A program made the translations under genes and the position numbers. A stretch of 64,000 nucleotides of DNA. It comes from Lolium rigidum (lineage: Eukaryota > Streptophyta > Magnoliopsida > Poales > Poaceae). Shown one piece after another: positions 44,121-56,463 of the stretch; the stretch's first letter is position 1; the number at the start of each line of letters is the position of its first letter. The DNA lies in NCBI RefSeq assembly GCF_022539505.1, contig NC_061511.1:31506620-31570619 (forward strand), written 5' to 3'. The notes beneath the pieces are model-generated. The model saw nothing but the letters and a program-made list of their open reading frames with translations. It did no database searches and had not been told where the DNA came from.

Positions 44121-47100
44121 TTGAAAAGATCTACAACTTGGCGTTGGTCTCACCCTCAAATTCGTTACGGATTGTCCGTGGTAAATAAAGTTCTGAAAAC
44201 ATGCAGATTCATTGTTTATATTAGATTTGTTCCGTTTTACAAAACCTTTTTGAACAAACTCAACTGTAGGTGAAAGCCCTCTTAAATACCTTCATTTTGG
44301 CGGTGGTTTCACATCGATTGACCTCCTGAAACTGAAATGGTTCACAGATCAAGATCTGGACAGATCTGACTTTGTCGAATTAAACCAGGAGCTTGGGAAC
44401 GAATTTTTGAATGAAACCAGCTGGGTGAGAACCAGCTTTTCAATGCCTTTCAGATGCAACTGACCTCATATTTTTATGTTTTATGTACGATTTGTGGTGA
44501 ATTAAACTTGTTCTGTGTGCTCTGCAGACATGGCTGTTAGCTTTTAAATCACCAAAAATCCATTTTTGAACTTAATTGAGTGATTCCAATTCTGTAGGAC
44601 TACTGAATGTTTTCTTAATCTTCTCAAACAAGTTTCAAACATTTATCTGTTCTGTAACTCCAGAGGTAAAGCAAATGGTATAGACATGCAGTAAACTTGT
44701 CAATCCATTTGTGAGAGTTTCAAAAATAATTTGAACCCAAATCCAATTGTGTATGCATCTCTGTTTAAATATCTTTCAAATGCCAGTGGTCTCATATTTT
44801 TAGGATTTTTCTACGATTTATGGCTTACAGATCTTGTTTTCTGTATAGTCAGATTCACAGAAATTCCTAAAATTGTAGGATTAATATTTTTGGGTGAATC
44901 CAATTGGGTTAGTCTTGTATTAGTACTGGCCATCTAGGAAAAATATTATTAGTCTCTGTTCATGCATATTTGTTACTGTTAGTAATGTATATGGGTGACA
45001 TGCATTGTTGGACCAAAACTTGTTGGTTTATTTAAAACCCTTGACCAACTCTTTCTATTAGAATTGGGCAACCTTTGTTTTATGCTTGCAAAACAAAATC
45101 TCTGCAACTTAACATTAGCCCTGTTGTTTTGCTTAAGTTTTCAAATGATGTGGATTATGGTTTGCTTCCTATTTTGGATGTTGTGTTATGTGAGCAAACT
45201 AAGTTAGGAAAACTGTTTTCTACTTTTCAAAAATGTTTGAAGATGTTTTGTGAGTGTATTTGATGTCAAACTAATGCTCTTGTCCTCTTTATGATGTTAT
45301 CTACTTAGCTTGTGCCATGGTGATACCAAGAGAGGCAATTGCTAAGTTGTGATACTCTCATACCTTTACTAGGTAAATAAAATGGGTTCTCTTAAAGTTG
45401 TTTTGTGGTATCTATAAGTCCTTTGTATAGTGGCCCTTATTTGATTGGTTAGTTTTTGATTGTTGTCTGTTTGTTTTGTTGGTGCAATGTGATTGATTGT
45501 GTTCCTTTTATATTTTCCGGCGATAGATGCGAACAATTCCGGAGAAGAAGAAGAAGTGGAATCGGACGAGGATTTTATTTATATTGTTGGGATCCTTATA
45601 TTGATGGAGTTGAAGAAGTCCAGGGACAAATAAGCCAAGGCAAGCCATCTTTTGATCTCTGATTTGGTGTCTAGTTGGATGTCATTTGTTGATGTCCAAA
45701 GCACCTTGAATTCTATGTGTGTTAATCTCTCTATTTATGTCATCTATGTGTGTTTCCTAGTGGGGTACTCCCTAGTGGTGATACTCCACTATTGTCGTTG
45801 TGATTATGGGATGCATGGCATCATGGCCGTGCTATTCCACTTGGTCATCTTGTATGCTCAACTTGAGCATCTTCCCTCTCAAGATAGTAACTTACACCAC
45901 ACTCACCACTTTTGTAGTTTAGAGGTATCAATGTCATGATTTTGGTGTAATTCTCAATTTGAGAGGAGTATGCCGTGTACCCTCTTGGAGAGTTGGTTGG
46001 ATAGTGATTCTCCACTATCCAAATTGAATAGTTAGTACCACAAATCTGAGATTATAATCCTCGTGTTGTCATAATACATGCTTACCTTAAGCAAGTATGA
46101 TCCACTCCATTACCCCCTTTTACACCATCTATGGCGTGATGACTCTCATCTCGGCCATAGTGCAATTCTAGTTCAACTCATGAAACTATAGGTTGGGAAC
46201 CCCTCAAGGCTTACCTTGTTGTAAATGTTTTATGAAAACCTTGGGTGAGTTAACCCAAGCGTATGGTTTAAGAAAGCAAAGGATCTTGGTAAAGATGTTC
46301 GGAAAAGTGGTGTATGGCTGTTTGTTGAACAACCAAGGTGTTGTGGGAAAAATGTTTTTAAAGGAGCACTGCGTATAAGTGTTCGCCGTCCCAACTTTTA
46401 TCGCGCAACCACACTACCCTGGTGTGGGACGGGGCTTAGCCCGTAGTTTGTTGAAGCTGGCAGGAGCACCCTTCACAACTTTCTAGGGAGGGTCACGATG
46501 ACCTCCGACGCCGGGTTGCGCTCTGGAGGAGGCAATACACTGTCTAGACCGATAGCCGGACGATTACTGAGGGTCTTCCGTCGTGGCGCCGGAGATACGC
46601 TCAAAAGGAGGTATGCTGCCGGGGTGCCGGGAAGGGGTAAGCCCGCAGGGAAGGACTCGTGCCAGTGGAGATGGGCGAAAGGTTATGTCCGGGTATCCGT
46701 CGTGGCATATGTTGTTATGCGGGGATGATGCCCACACGATAGGTATCCGGATAGTTGTGGGGAAAGTGTGCAAACTCTGCAGAGTCAAATCTATTCGAAT
46801 AGCCGCGTCCGCGGTCATGGACAAGTTGAAATGGCCATACTTAACCGGGGCTTGAGTTTTGTTTTTGGACAAATGTTTTGCAAAGGAAGTGTTGTGTTTA
46901 TGTGTACCGGAAAGGTACGGAAAATGGGTGTGTGTTGACCATACAGAGATGGTCGTGGAAAAATAAGACCGAGTGGGGAACTCTTTCCTAATGTTTCATG
47001 TAGAGGAGCTCTTCTTTAACAAAGATATAGAGATGTCATAGGACTTCCCTAGTATCCCCATCACCTGAGATGGCGGTATGCTAACTCTTCTTCAATAAAG

Positions 47101-47200
47101 ATATGGATATGCCATAGCTATCTTTTGAAGTATCTTCTTCAATAAAGATATAGAGGTGTCCTAGTACCACTTTAGTGTCTCCATCAATTGCGATGTCGGG

Positions 47201-47367
47201 ATGCTATATCCACAAGAGAAACTGATTCTCTTTCACATGCTATATCCACAAGAGAAACCGATTCTCTTTCACATGCTATATCCACAAGAGAAACTGATTC
47301 TCTTTCACATGCTATATTCACAAGAGAAACTGATGCTCTTTCACATGCTATATCCACAAGAGAAACT
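47201..47367. repeat. 36-bp tandem array in 5' LTR
   Basis: Four full units and one partial, unit starting ATGCTATATCCACAAGAGAA. The 36-bp period keeps three frames open, giving spurious ORFs with 12-residue repeats. Confidence 0.95.
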
Positions 47368-47812
47368 ATTCTTCCTCTCTTGTCTCTTTTAGTTAGCTCT
47401 GTTAGCATCTTTCTTGATGGTTTGCGAGTACAATTTCAAATGTACTCACGGCTTTGTCCCTGGCTATTTACTTGGCCAGACTCGGAGGAACACGATGGAT
47501 GAAGAAGGAGTTGACGACGTCTATGCGAGCTAGGAACGTCTTCCCGCTCGGCTGCTCGTAGGGTTATGGCGGATGACTTGGGTACTGCGTCGCTGAAGTG
47601 ATGATGCTACTCTGATGTTTAGTTAGGCCCTCCGAGGCTATTATGTAAGTATGGGTCATGTGACCATGTTGTAATTTTCTTATTCCGCTTTGTAATGGAT
47701 GGTGTAATTTGATATCATTTCGGTTATGTGTTCACGGTGCACTGATCATGGGATCGTGAACTGTATACATAACAGGGAATTTCGGACAGCTAGTCCGGGG
47801 TCCCCACAGAGC

Positions 47813-47824
47813 TGGTATCAGAGC
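47813..47824 (+). other. Primer-binding site (initiator tRNA-Met)
   Basis: TGGTATCAGAGC, complementary to the 3' end of plant initiator tRNA-Met, four bases after the 5' LTR. Confidence 0.9.
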
Positions 47825-50341
47825 TATCCTGACTGTAAGAGACCTTAGTTAGCATGGACTTTAGTTAGGAAACAAGTACTTGGGAAAAACTATTTACGAA
47901 ACAAATTATTTCTTTAGTCGGAAGCATAGCTTCTACTCCTCTTATTTATTCAAAGCTTCTAAACTCTTACCTCTCCGCTTTATAAATGCTTGAAAGTTCT
48001 TACTCTATTGTCTCATCCATTTCAAACCTACATGTTGGACGATGTCCCCAACTTAGACCGGAGACTCGAACTCAAGAATCAGTTAATCCCTCATGATGAC
48101 GCAAGTACCTCCCATTGCAGCTATGGAAGATTGGAGGCCGACTTAGTGTGCACATATAAGGATGATAACGTCATGTCTTGGTTGTCGCCAAGGTTTGTCG
48201 ATGAGCTGACCTTGCTCCTCCGTGGACTTGCACCTTTTTGCAGTTGTCTGGGATCAAGTCCTCAGTTCTTGACTAGTAATTTTTAGGCCAGCCTCAAGAA
48301 GTTGCCGACTTTGGGAGTACCTCAACAGCTACCTCTTCGAAGACCTCATGTTTCCGGGATGTCGAGACTAGAAGTTCTACGCAGCTTTCTCCTCCGCCTC
48401 AACATCAACGACTCAACACCCGGCCCCTTCACCACCAACTGCTACAAGGATCCAAATTGAAGCTGATGCTAATGATATGAAGACGTCGACATATGTGACC
48501 CGCCCCCAAACCTATAGGATGGATAGGACAAACTCAATCGCTTTGATTGAGCTACCCGCGCATTAGGAATTTCTGGGTACTTAGAGTACCATGTCTGGTT
48601 TGATGATTGCTTGTAGTTCCCTAGTGTGCTGCCTTGAGTGTTTGTATATGTTTGCTGTGTGCATGTATGTCTTGCTATTTAGACGTTCCCGCCCCTTTTT
48701 AATTGTTTGAAATTTGTGAAACAGAAATTAAAAATGGAAATCTGCCAGTGTACTGTTTTGCTAATAAAAATAATTTGGTAGCTCCGATTGATGTGATTCC
48801 AATTGCACTAGAACCAGTATGAAATTATCTTTCAGACGCCACTGACCTTGTATTTTTAGGATTTTTGTGCGATTTTTAATAAATAAAACTTGATCACTGT
48901 TTCTGGTTAGTATTTTGAGTCTCAAAAATTGAAAAATAAATATTTTTGAATGATTCCAATTGTGTTGATCTTGTTTTGTTTATGTGCATCTAGGAAAAAT
49001 ACCAGTAGCCCCTGTTAGTGGTATTTTGTCTCTGGTTATGATTGTATGGGTGTCGCATGCCATGATAGGATTAAAGTTTGCCTCGCCGGTGTATTGTTAA
49101 CTGCTAGTTAGTTGGGTAGATTAACGAAAGACTCTAACTCTAAACCCGTTAGCAGTTGTTTTTCAACCATCAGGGAAACTAACTCAGACCCCTACCTACG
49201 CCGACTACTTTCAAGGTCATCTGAAGCATCTCCACTACGCCAAGAAAGCAGAAGCTCCTACCTTCAAGAGTGACTGCACCTCTGCGAGAAGCCTTACAAA
49301 CTTGGTCTAACCTCGGAGTATAGTCGTGCTAACCTCTAGGATATCTTCTTCAAAATACCCCCCTAACACACCGTCTAACCCGTTGAGTGAACAATAGCGT
49401 CAAAGCCAAGCTACATCACCTTGTTCATCTGGTCCTTACCAAGTGAAGCTCATGAAGATACCTCAAGACTCAAGATTAAGTGTAGATTACCCACTAACTT
49501 TTCAACTGGTATAAGTCAGCACTGACCGTCAAGCTGAAGATTGCCTCCGACGACCCCTGTTGCTGCTTCATATGGGTACCAACCAGGCGTTTCTTCAACT
49601 TACTAACTCACCGCGCGTCCCATATGGTTTAGTTAACACGTGAGTGCCGCTTGAAGCTGTGGTCTGCACGTCGCCCCCGAAGATTCTTCAACTGAACAAG
49701 GAAGGTCGACGACTTCTTCAGATGCCCCGACAGGACCGCAAGACAGACGCTCTGAGTTTTTCCGAAGGCCCGATGAAAAATCTTAAGGGTGGAAGACTTC
49801 GTCTTCCACTAAAGGTTGGAGCTAACCCTAACAGTTTAAACCTTTCTAACACACCGTTGGAAACATGGGATGCACTAACCCCTCTTGAAGCCGTGGACTA
49901 CATAACACCCTCTGAAGGTGTTGACTCAAGACGAGAGATCAATGACTTCTCCAAAAAGCGCCCGACAAGACCCGTGGTTGAGGCTCTATGATTTCAGGAA
50001 CCCTGCTGAACAATCTTAAGGGTGGAAGACTTCGTCTTCCACTAAAATCAAGCTAACTCTAAAAAGTTTTCAGCCCTGCTCAAGCACAGTTGGGTGCACT
50101 AACCCTCCCACAGCCTTGAACCCCCTCTAGGATCGGGAAGAAACTACAGATCCAACACCTGCATGGAGTAGTCAACCTCTTCACGAAGCTTGCCCTCGGA
50201 AGAAATCCATCATGCCTCCCAGAAGATGAAGCAACGACCTTCTCTACAGCGGTACGTCTACAGAAGAATGGAGTCTGACTTTAGTTAAACCTTATAACCC
50301 CTCTAGTTCTACACTCAGTAATCTCGGGACGAGATTAGTTT

Positions 50342-50353
50342 AAGGGTGGAAGA
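50342..50353 (+). other. Polypurine tract
   Basis: AAGGGTGGAAGA two bases before the 3' LTR, the expected plus-strand priming site. Confidence 0.8.
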
Positions 50354-52049
50354 TCTGTAACACCCCACTTTTTGCAACCTTGTTTATTTGTCCATAATGC
50401 AAAAATTAGGGGGAACAAAAACTTTTTCTTAAGACTATAGATAGATGAATTGCCTTGATCTGTTGGTTATGATGAATTGCCTTGATCTGTTGGTAGATGA
50501 ATTGTCTTGATTTGCTTGTTGAGTTTTGTCTTGAGCTACCTCATAGAACAACACCCTGGTTAAACAAGCAACTCACCAAATAAAACACATGTGTGACTTA
50601 GGAAATGTTGTTTTCCTTCTTACTACATCAAACCTCTCTCCTGATGACAACATGGGTGTGCCATCTTGATTTTTCTCTTTGTGGTACAAGATAGCTCAAT
50701 CATCCTTAATTCAAAACTTGGTACCATCTACCCCTTGCTACATCCCTCTCTTATACCCACTCATCCTTGTTGGTTTTGAGGCCATGTCGACCCTCTGTGT
50801 TGACAGGCTTAAAATATCCAGACTTTGGCATTTGATCTCTAAGCACCCACAACTGTTATTGTTGACTTCAATGCATGGATCTCATCTATGCAACATCCTC
50901 TTCAAGCTCCACGTCCTGCATGTCTCAGCCAATCCTTACAACTCATATATTCAACTTGATCAGGTATCCTATCCCATGTTCCAGCACCAGATCACTTCTT
51001 CCTCTTTTACCTCTTGTTTTTGTTTACATCCGAGTTTATCTTCACAAAAACCAAGAGTGGGAATGATGGATACATTATGTAGCCACCACCTACCCTTGAG
51101 AACACTCCTCTCTAAATGTGTTTCCTTTCTCAAAACCCCTTTGTTTTTCTTCTCTAGTTTTGGATCACAAAACTACTTCTAGTTTTACTAAATCTTTTCA
51201 AGATACTTCTTCAAAGAAAACAAAGAACTGAAATGGCTTTTGTTTCTCATCCCATTTCTACCAAGTACTGATTTCTAAAACATTATTTCTATTTTGCTTT
51301 GTTTTAACAAAAATCTTGTTTATGGTACCTATACCATTTCTTGTGTTCCTCTTGATTATTTTACATTTGAGAAAACTCTACTTTACTTGAGAAAGTAAGT
51401 AGAATATTTTGAACTCCTATGCTCCAACTAGTTTTCTCTCAACATCTTCAAATTTCCATTACACTTGAGTTCATTCCCAAGTGTCTCTAGACAATTGAGG
51501 TGTGTCCCATACCTTTCAATTAAACTCTTTTTCAAATGGCAACTCTTGCACATCTTATGCACATCTCTGATCCACCACATTGTATCCCCTCCATCCTCCA
51601 ATTTTTGATCAAATGGATGATCATTTGATACTTTCAAACCACTCCCAATTAACCTCTCATTTGTAGAGCAACTTATATTTCATCATACCCATGTCGATCC
51701 TCTATTCTTTTCCATCACTACCTTGACCTCATGAATTGAAGATTTATGTCACCTTCATACCCCTTTTTTATCTATATGTATTTACTCCTAATCTTTTATG
51801 CATCAAAACCACTCATTGACATTACCTCCTCAACATCATGTCTTGATTTATTCACATGAATGTTGTGCATCTCTCTCACATTTCTCACTTGCTCATGACA
51901 AGAAAGGAGCCGGCCATAACTTGAAATTCGGCCAGCCCTTCATCTTCATTCCTTCCTCCACAAGTCTTGCCTCCCAACTACCCCAACAATTAAATGGGCA
52001 GCCACCTTCCTTGGCCAATCAAAAAAGGAGGCAGCCAACTCTCTCCCTC

Positions 52050-52057
52050 TATAAATA
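52050..52057 (+). promoter_or_regulatory. TATA box of 3' LTR
   Basis: TATAAATA, the counterpart of 42267-42274. It could drive read-through transcription toward 56.2 kb. Confidence 0.6.
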
Positions 52058-55000
52058 GAGCTTGGCCGGCCACCTCCTCCCCATTTGCTCATTTTCTACA
52101 CTCTCCACTCCTTCCTCCACTCTAGCCACTCCCTCCCCTTCTTCTTCCCACGAGCTGCTGCTTCCCCTTGCTCACATGGCCGGCCATGGCCATGAAAACC
52201 AGCCAAGATGCAGCTCCCCTCCTCCCTCAAGCTTCCCCTCACCATGAGAGACTCCCTCTCCATCTTCTCCCCAACCCTAGATGGTTTAATCTCCTCTTCT
52301 TCTTCCTCCATTGCTAAGATTGGATCTTGATGCAGGTGCATGATGGTCCAAGCATGGAGAAGGTTGAGCAATCCTCAGATCTGAAGCTCTTAACCAAAGT
52401 TCGTCCAAAAACTTGCTGTAATTTCTGCTATCTTGCTGTTTCAGATTCTGGTACGATCTTGTAAAATCCGCCAAATCTCGTGTGCAGATCCAAATCGAGT
52501 GATTCAAAGTTTCACAGATAGGTATTGAAAAGATCTACAACTTGGCGTTGGTCTCACCCTCAAATTCGTTACGGATTGTCCGTGGTAAATAAAGTTCTGA
52601 AAACATGCAGATTCATTGTTTATTAGATTTGTTCCGTTTTACAAAACCTTTTTGAACAAACTCAACTGTAGGTGAAAGCCTTCTTCAATACCTTCATTTT
52701 GGCGGTGGTTTTACATCGATTGACCTCCTGAAACTGAAATGGTTCACAGATCAAGATCTGAACAGATCTGACTTTGTCGAATTAAACCAGGAGCTTGGGA
52801 ACGAATTTTTGAATGAAACCAGCTGGGTGAGAACCAGATTTTCAATGCCTTTCAGATGCAACTGACCTCATATTTTTATGATTGATGTACGATTTGTGGT
52901 GAATTAAACTTGTTCTGTGTGTTCTGCAGACATGACTGTTAGCTTTTAAATCACCAAAAATCCATTTTTGAACTTAATTGAGTGATTCCAATTCTGTAGG
53001 ACTACTGAATGTTTTCTTAATCTTCTCAAACAAGTTTCAAACATTTATCTGTTCTGTAACTCCAGAGGTAAAGCAAATGGTATAGACATGCAGTAATCTT
53101 GTCAATTCATTTGTGAGAGTTTCAAAAATAATTTGAACCCAAATCCAATTGTGTATGCATCTCTGTTTAAATATCTTTCAAATGCCAGTGGTCTCATATT
53201 TTTAGGATTTTTCTACGATTTATGGCTTACAGATCTTGTTTTCTGTATAGTCAGATTCACAGAAATTCCTAAAATTGTAGGATTAATATTTTTGGGTGAA
53301 TCCAATTGGGTTAGTCTTGTATTAGTACTAGCCATCTAGGAAAAATATTATTAGTCTCTGTTCATGCATATTTGTTACTGTTAGTAATGTATATGGGTGA
53401 TATGCATTGTTGGACCAAAACTTGTTGGTTTATTTAAAACCCTTGACCAACTCTTTCTATTAGAATTGGGCAACCTTTGTTTTATGCTTGCAAAACAAAA
53501 TCTCTGCAACTTAACATTAGCCCTGTTGTTTTGCTTAAGTTTTCAAATGATGTGGATTATGGTTTGCTTCCTATTTTGGATGTTGTGTTATGTGAGCAAA
53601 CTAAGTTAGGAAAACTGTTTTCTACTTTTTCAAAAATGTTTGAAGATGTTTTGTGAGTGTATTTGATGTCAAACTAATGATCTTGTCCTCTTTATGATGT
53701 TATCTACCAGGGGATACTTAGCTTGTGCCATGGTGATACCAAGAGAGGCAATTGCTAAGTTGTGATACTCTCATACCTTTACTAGGTAAATAAAATGGGT
53801 TCTCTTAAAGTTGTTTTGTGGTATCTATAAGTCCTTTGTATAGTGGCCCTTATTTGATTGGTTAGTTTTTGATTGTTGTATGTTTGTTTTGTTGGTGCAA
53901 TGTGATTGATTGTGTTCCTTTTATATTTTCCGGCGATAGATGCGAACAATTCCGGAGAAGAAGAAGAAGTGGAATCGGACGAGGATTTTATTTATATTGT
54001 TGGGATCCTTATATTGATGGAGTTGAAGAAGTCCAGGGACAAATAAGCCAAGGCAAGCCATCTTTTGATCTCTGATTTGGTGTCTAGTTGGATGTCATTT
54101 GTTGATGTCCAAAGCACCTTGAATTCTATGTGTGTTAATCTCTCTATTTATGTCATCTATGTGTGTTTCCTAGTGGGGTACTCCCTAGTGGTGATACTCC
54201 ACTATTGTCGTTGTGATTATTGGATGCATGGCATCATGGCCGTGCTATTCCACTTGGTCATCTTGTATGCTCAACTTGAGCATCTTCCCTCTCAAGATAG
54301 TAACTTACACCACACTCACCACTTTTGTAGTTTAGAGGTATCAATGTCATGATTTTGGTGTAATTCTCAATTTGAGAGGAGTATGCCGTGTACCCTCTTG
54401 GAGAGTTGGTTGGATAGTGATTCTCCACTATCCAAATTGAATAGTTAGTACCACAAATATGAGATTATAATCCTCGTGTTGTCATAATACATGCTTACCT
54501 TAAGCAAGTATGATCCACTCCATTACCCCCTTTTTACACCATCTATGGCGTGATGACTCTCATCTCGGCCATAGTGCAATTCTAGTTCAACTCATGAAAC
54601 TATAGGTTGGGAACCCCTCAAGGCTTACCTTGTTGTAAATGTTTTATGAAAACCTTGGGTGAGTTAACCCAAGCGTATGGTTTAAGAAAGCAAAGGATCT
54701 TGGTAAAGATGTTCGGAAAGTGGTGTATGGCTGTTTGTTGAACAACCAAGGTGTTGTGGGAAAAATGTTTTTAAAGGAGCACTGCGTATAAGTGTTCGCC
54801 GTCCCAACTTTTATCGCGCAACCACACTACCCTGGTGTGGGACGGGGCTTAGCCCGTAGTTTGTTGAAGCTGGCAGGAGCACCCTTCACAACTTTCTAGG
54901 GAGGGTCACGATGACCTCCGACGCCGGGTTGCGCTCTGGAGGAGGCAATACACTGTCTAGACCGATAGCCGGACGATTACTGAGGGTCTTCCGTCGTGGC

Positions 55001-55614
55001 GCCGGAGATACGCTCAAAAGGAGGTATGCTGCCGGGGTGCCGGGAAGGGGTAAGCCCGCAGGGAAGGACTCGTGCCAGTGGAGATGGGCGAAAGGTTATG
55101 TCCGGGTATCCGTCGTGGCATATGTTGTTATGCGGGGATGATGCCCACACGATAGGTATCCGGATAGTTGTGGGGAAAGTGTGCAAACTCTGCAGAGTCA
55201 AATCTATTCGAATAGCCGCGTCCGCGGTCATGGACAAGTTGAAATGGCCATACTTAACCGGGGCTTGAGTTTTGTTTTTGGACAAATGTTTTGCAAAGGA
55301 AGTGTTGTGTTTATGTGTACCGGAAAGGTACGGAAAATGGGTGTGTGTTGACCATACGAGAGATGGTCGTGGAAAAATAAGACCGAGTGGGGAACTCTTT
55401 CCTAATGTTTCATGTAGAGGAACTCTTCTTTAACAAAGATATAGAGATGTCATAGGACTTCCCTAGTATCCCCATCACCTGAGATGGCGGTATGCTAACT
55501 CTTCTTCAATAAAGATATGGATATGCCATAGCTATCTTTTGAAGTATCTTCTTCAATAAATATATAGAGGTGTCCTAGTACCACTTTAGTGTCTCCATCA
55601 ATTGCGATGTCGGG

Positions 55615-55781
55615 ATGCTATATCCACAAGAGAAACTGATTCTCTTTCACATGCTATATCCACAAGAGAAACTGATTCTCTTTCACATGCTATATCCACA
55701 AGAGAAACTGATTCTCTTTCACATGCTATATTCACAAGAGAAACTGATGCTCTTTCACATGCTATATCCACAAGAGAAACT
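55615..55781. repeat. 36-bp tandem array in 3' LTR
   Basis: Counterpart of 47201-47367 with the same copy number. Confidence 0.95.
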
Positions 55782-56463
55782 ATTCTTCCTCTCTTGTCTC
55801 TTTTAGTTAGCTCTGTTAGCATCTTTCTTGATGGTTTGCGAGTACAATTCCAAATGTACTCACGGCTTTGTCCGTGGCTATTTACTTGGCCAGACTCGGA
55901 GGAACACGATGGATGAAGAAGGAGTTGACGACGTCTATGCGAGCTAGGAACGTCTTCCCAGTCAGTTGCCTGTAGGGTTATGGCAGATGACTTGGGTACT
56001 GCGCTGCTGAAGTGATGATGCTACTCTGATGTTTAGTTAGGCCCTCCGAGGCTATTATGTAAGTATGGGTCATGTGACCATGTTGTAATTTTCTTATTCC
56101 GCTTTGTAATGGATGGTGTAATTTGATATCAGTTCGGTTATGTGTTCACGGCGCACTGATCATGGGATCGTGAACTGTATACATAACAGGGAATTTCGGA
56201 CAGCTAGTCCGGGGTCCCCACAATGATATTTTTATGGGATGTATAAAAACGACAATTTTCGGTGATTCAAAAAATCTTTTTACACGATATGTTTTTATCT
56301 TTTTTACGTAGGCCACACAAAATGTCTTTTTTCTACATTTTTTTATAATTGACATAGAATGCCCAAATGTACATCCGAGATATTTCTTTATAATTTTTCA
56401 ACATTTTAAAATAAACTTAAAATGTATTTTTCTTCATGGATGCATTTAGACCTATGAGCCAAA

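Larger units (their letters stand above)
40566..47808 (+). repeat. 5' LTR of LARD-like element
   Basis: 7243 bp including the 1371-bp nested element. It begins TGTAACACCCC and ends CCCCACA. It has a promoter TATA box at 42267 and a 36-bp tandem array at 47201. ORFs inside have no domains. Confidence 0.92.
47809..50355 (+). other. Internal domain of LARD-like element
   Basis: No gag, protease, integrase or RT motif in any frame; the longest ORF (49644-49991) has no domain. It holds two copies of a TTAAGGGTGGAAGACTTCG motif (49783 and 50016) resembling the polypurine tract, and a stretch (48810-49060) that is a diverged copy of LTR sequence. Confidence 0.8.
40566..56222 (+). mobile_element. 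LARD-like large non-autonomous LTR retrotransposon
   Basis: A complete 15.66-kb element with a 5-bp target duplication ATGAT (40561-40565 and 56223-56227). The 5' LTR (40566-47808) and 3' LTR (50356-56222) both start TGTAACACCCCAC and end GGGGTCCCCACA. The 5' LTR is longer because of a nested insert at 42750-44120. A primer-binding site for initiator tRNA-Met follows the 5' LTR and a polypurine tract precedes the 3' LTR. The internal domain is only 2.55 kb and codes for no gag or pol. Very long LTRs with a non-coding interior define LARDs (for example barley Sukkula); such elements depend on proteins from a gypsy partner. The LTRs differ by few substitutions by eye, so insertion is fairly recent. 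Family name not determined. Confidence 0.9.
50356..56222 (+). repeat. 3' LTR of LARD-like element
   Basis: 5867 bp, uninterrupted, starting TGTAACACCCC and ending CCCCACA. It shows the native LTR state without the miniature element. Confidence 0.93.
40441..56463. mobile_element. Foldback MITE split by the LARD-like element
   Basis: The left half (40441-40565) and the reverse complement of the right half (56228-56463) are alignable: TTTGGCTC..AGATGCA, TATATTTTAAAATGT, GGGTGTACATC/CGGATGTACAT and ATTCTATGT. Removing 40566-56222 and one ATGAT rejoins a core that resembles the relative at 7411-7745. Confidence 0.65.

Noticed and set aside
46498..46872. ORFs conserved at 46.5 kb and 54.9 kb
   Set aside because: They are the same LTR positions in the two LTRs, so identity reflects retrotransposition, not selection on protein.
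47184..47502. ORFs with 12-residue repeats
   Set aside because: Arise from a 36-bp tandem array divisible by three.
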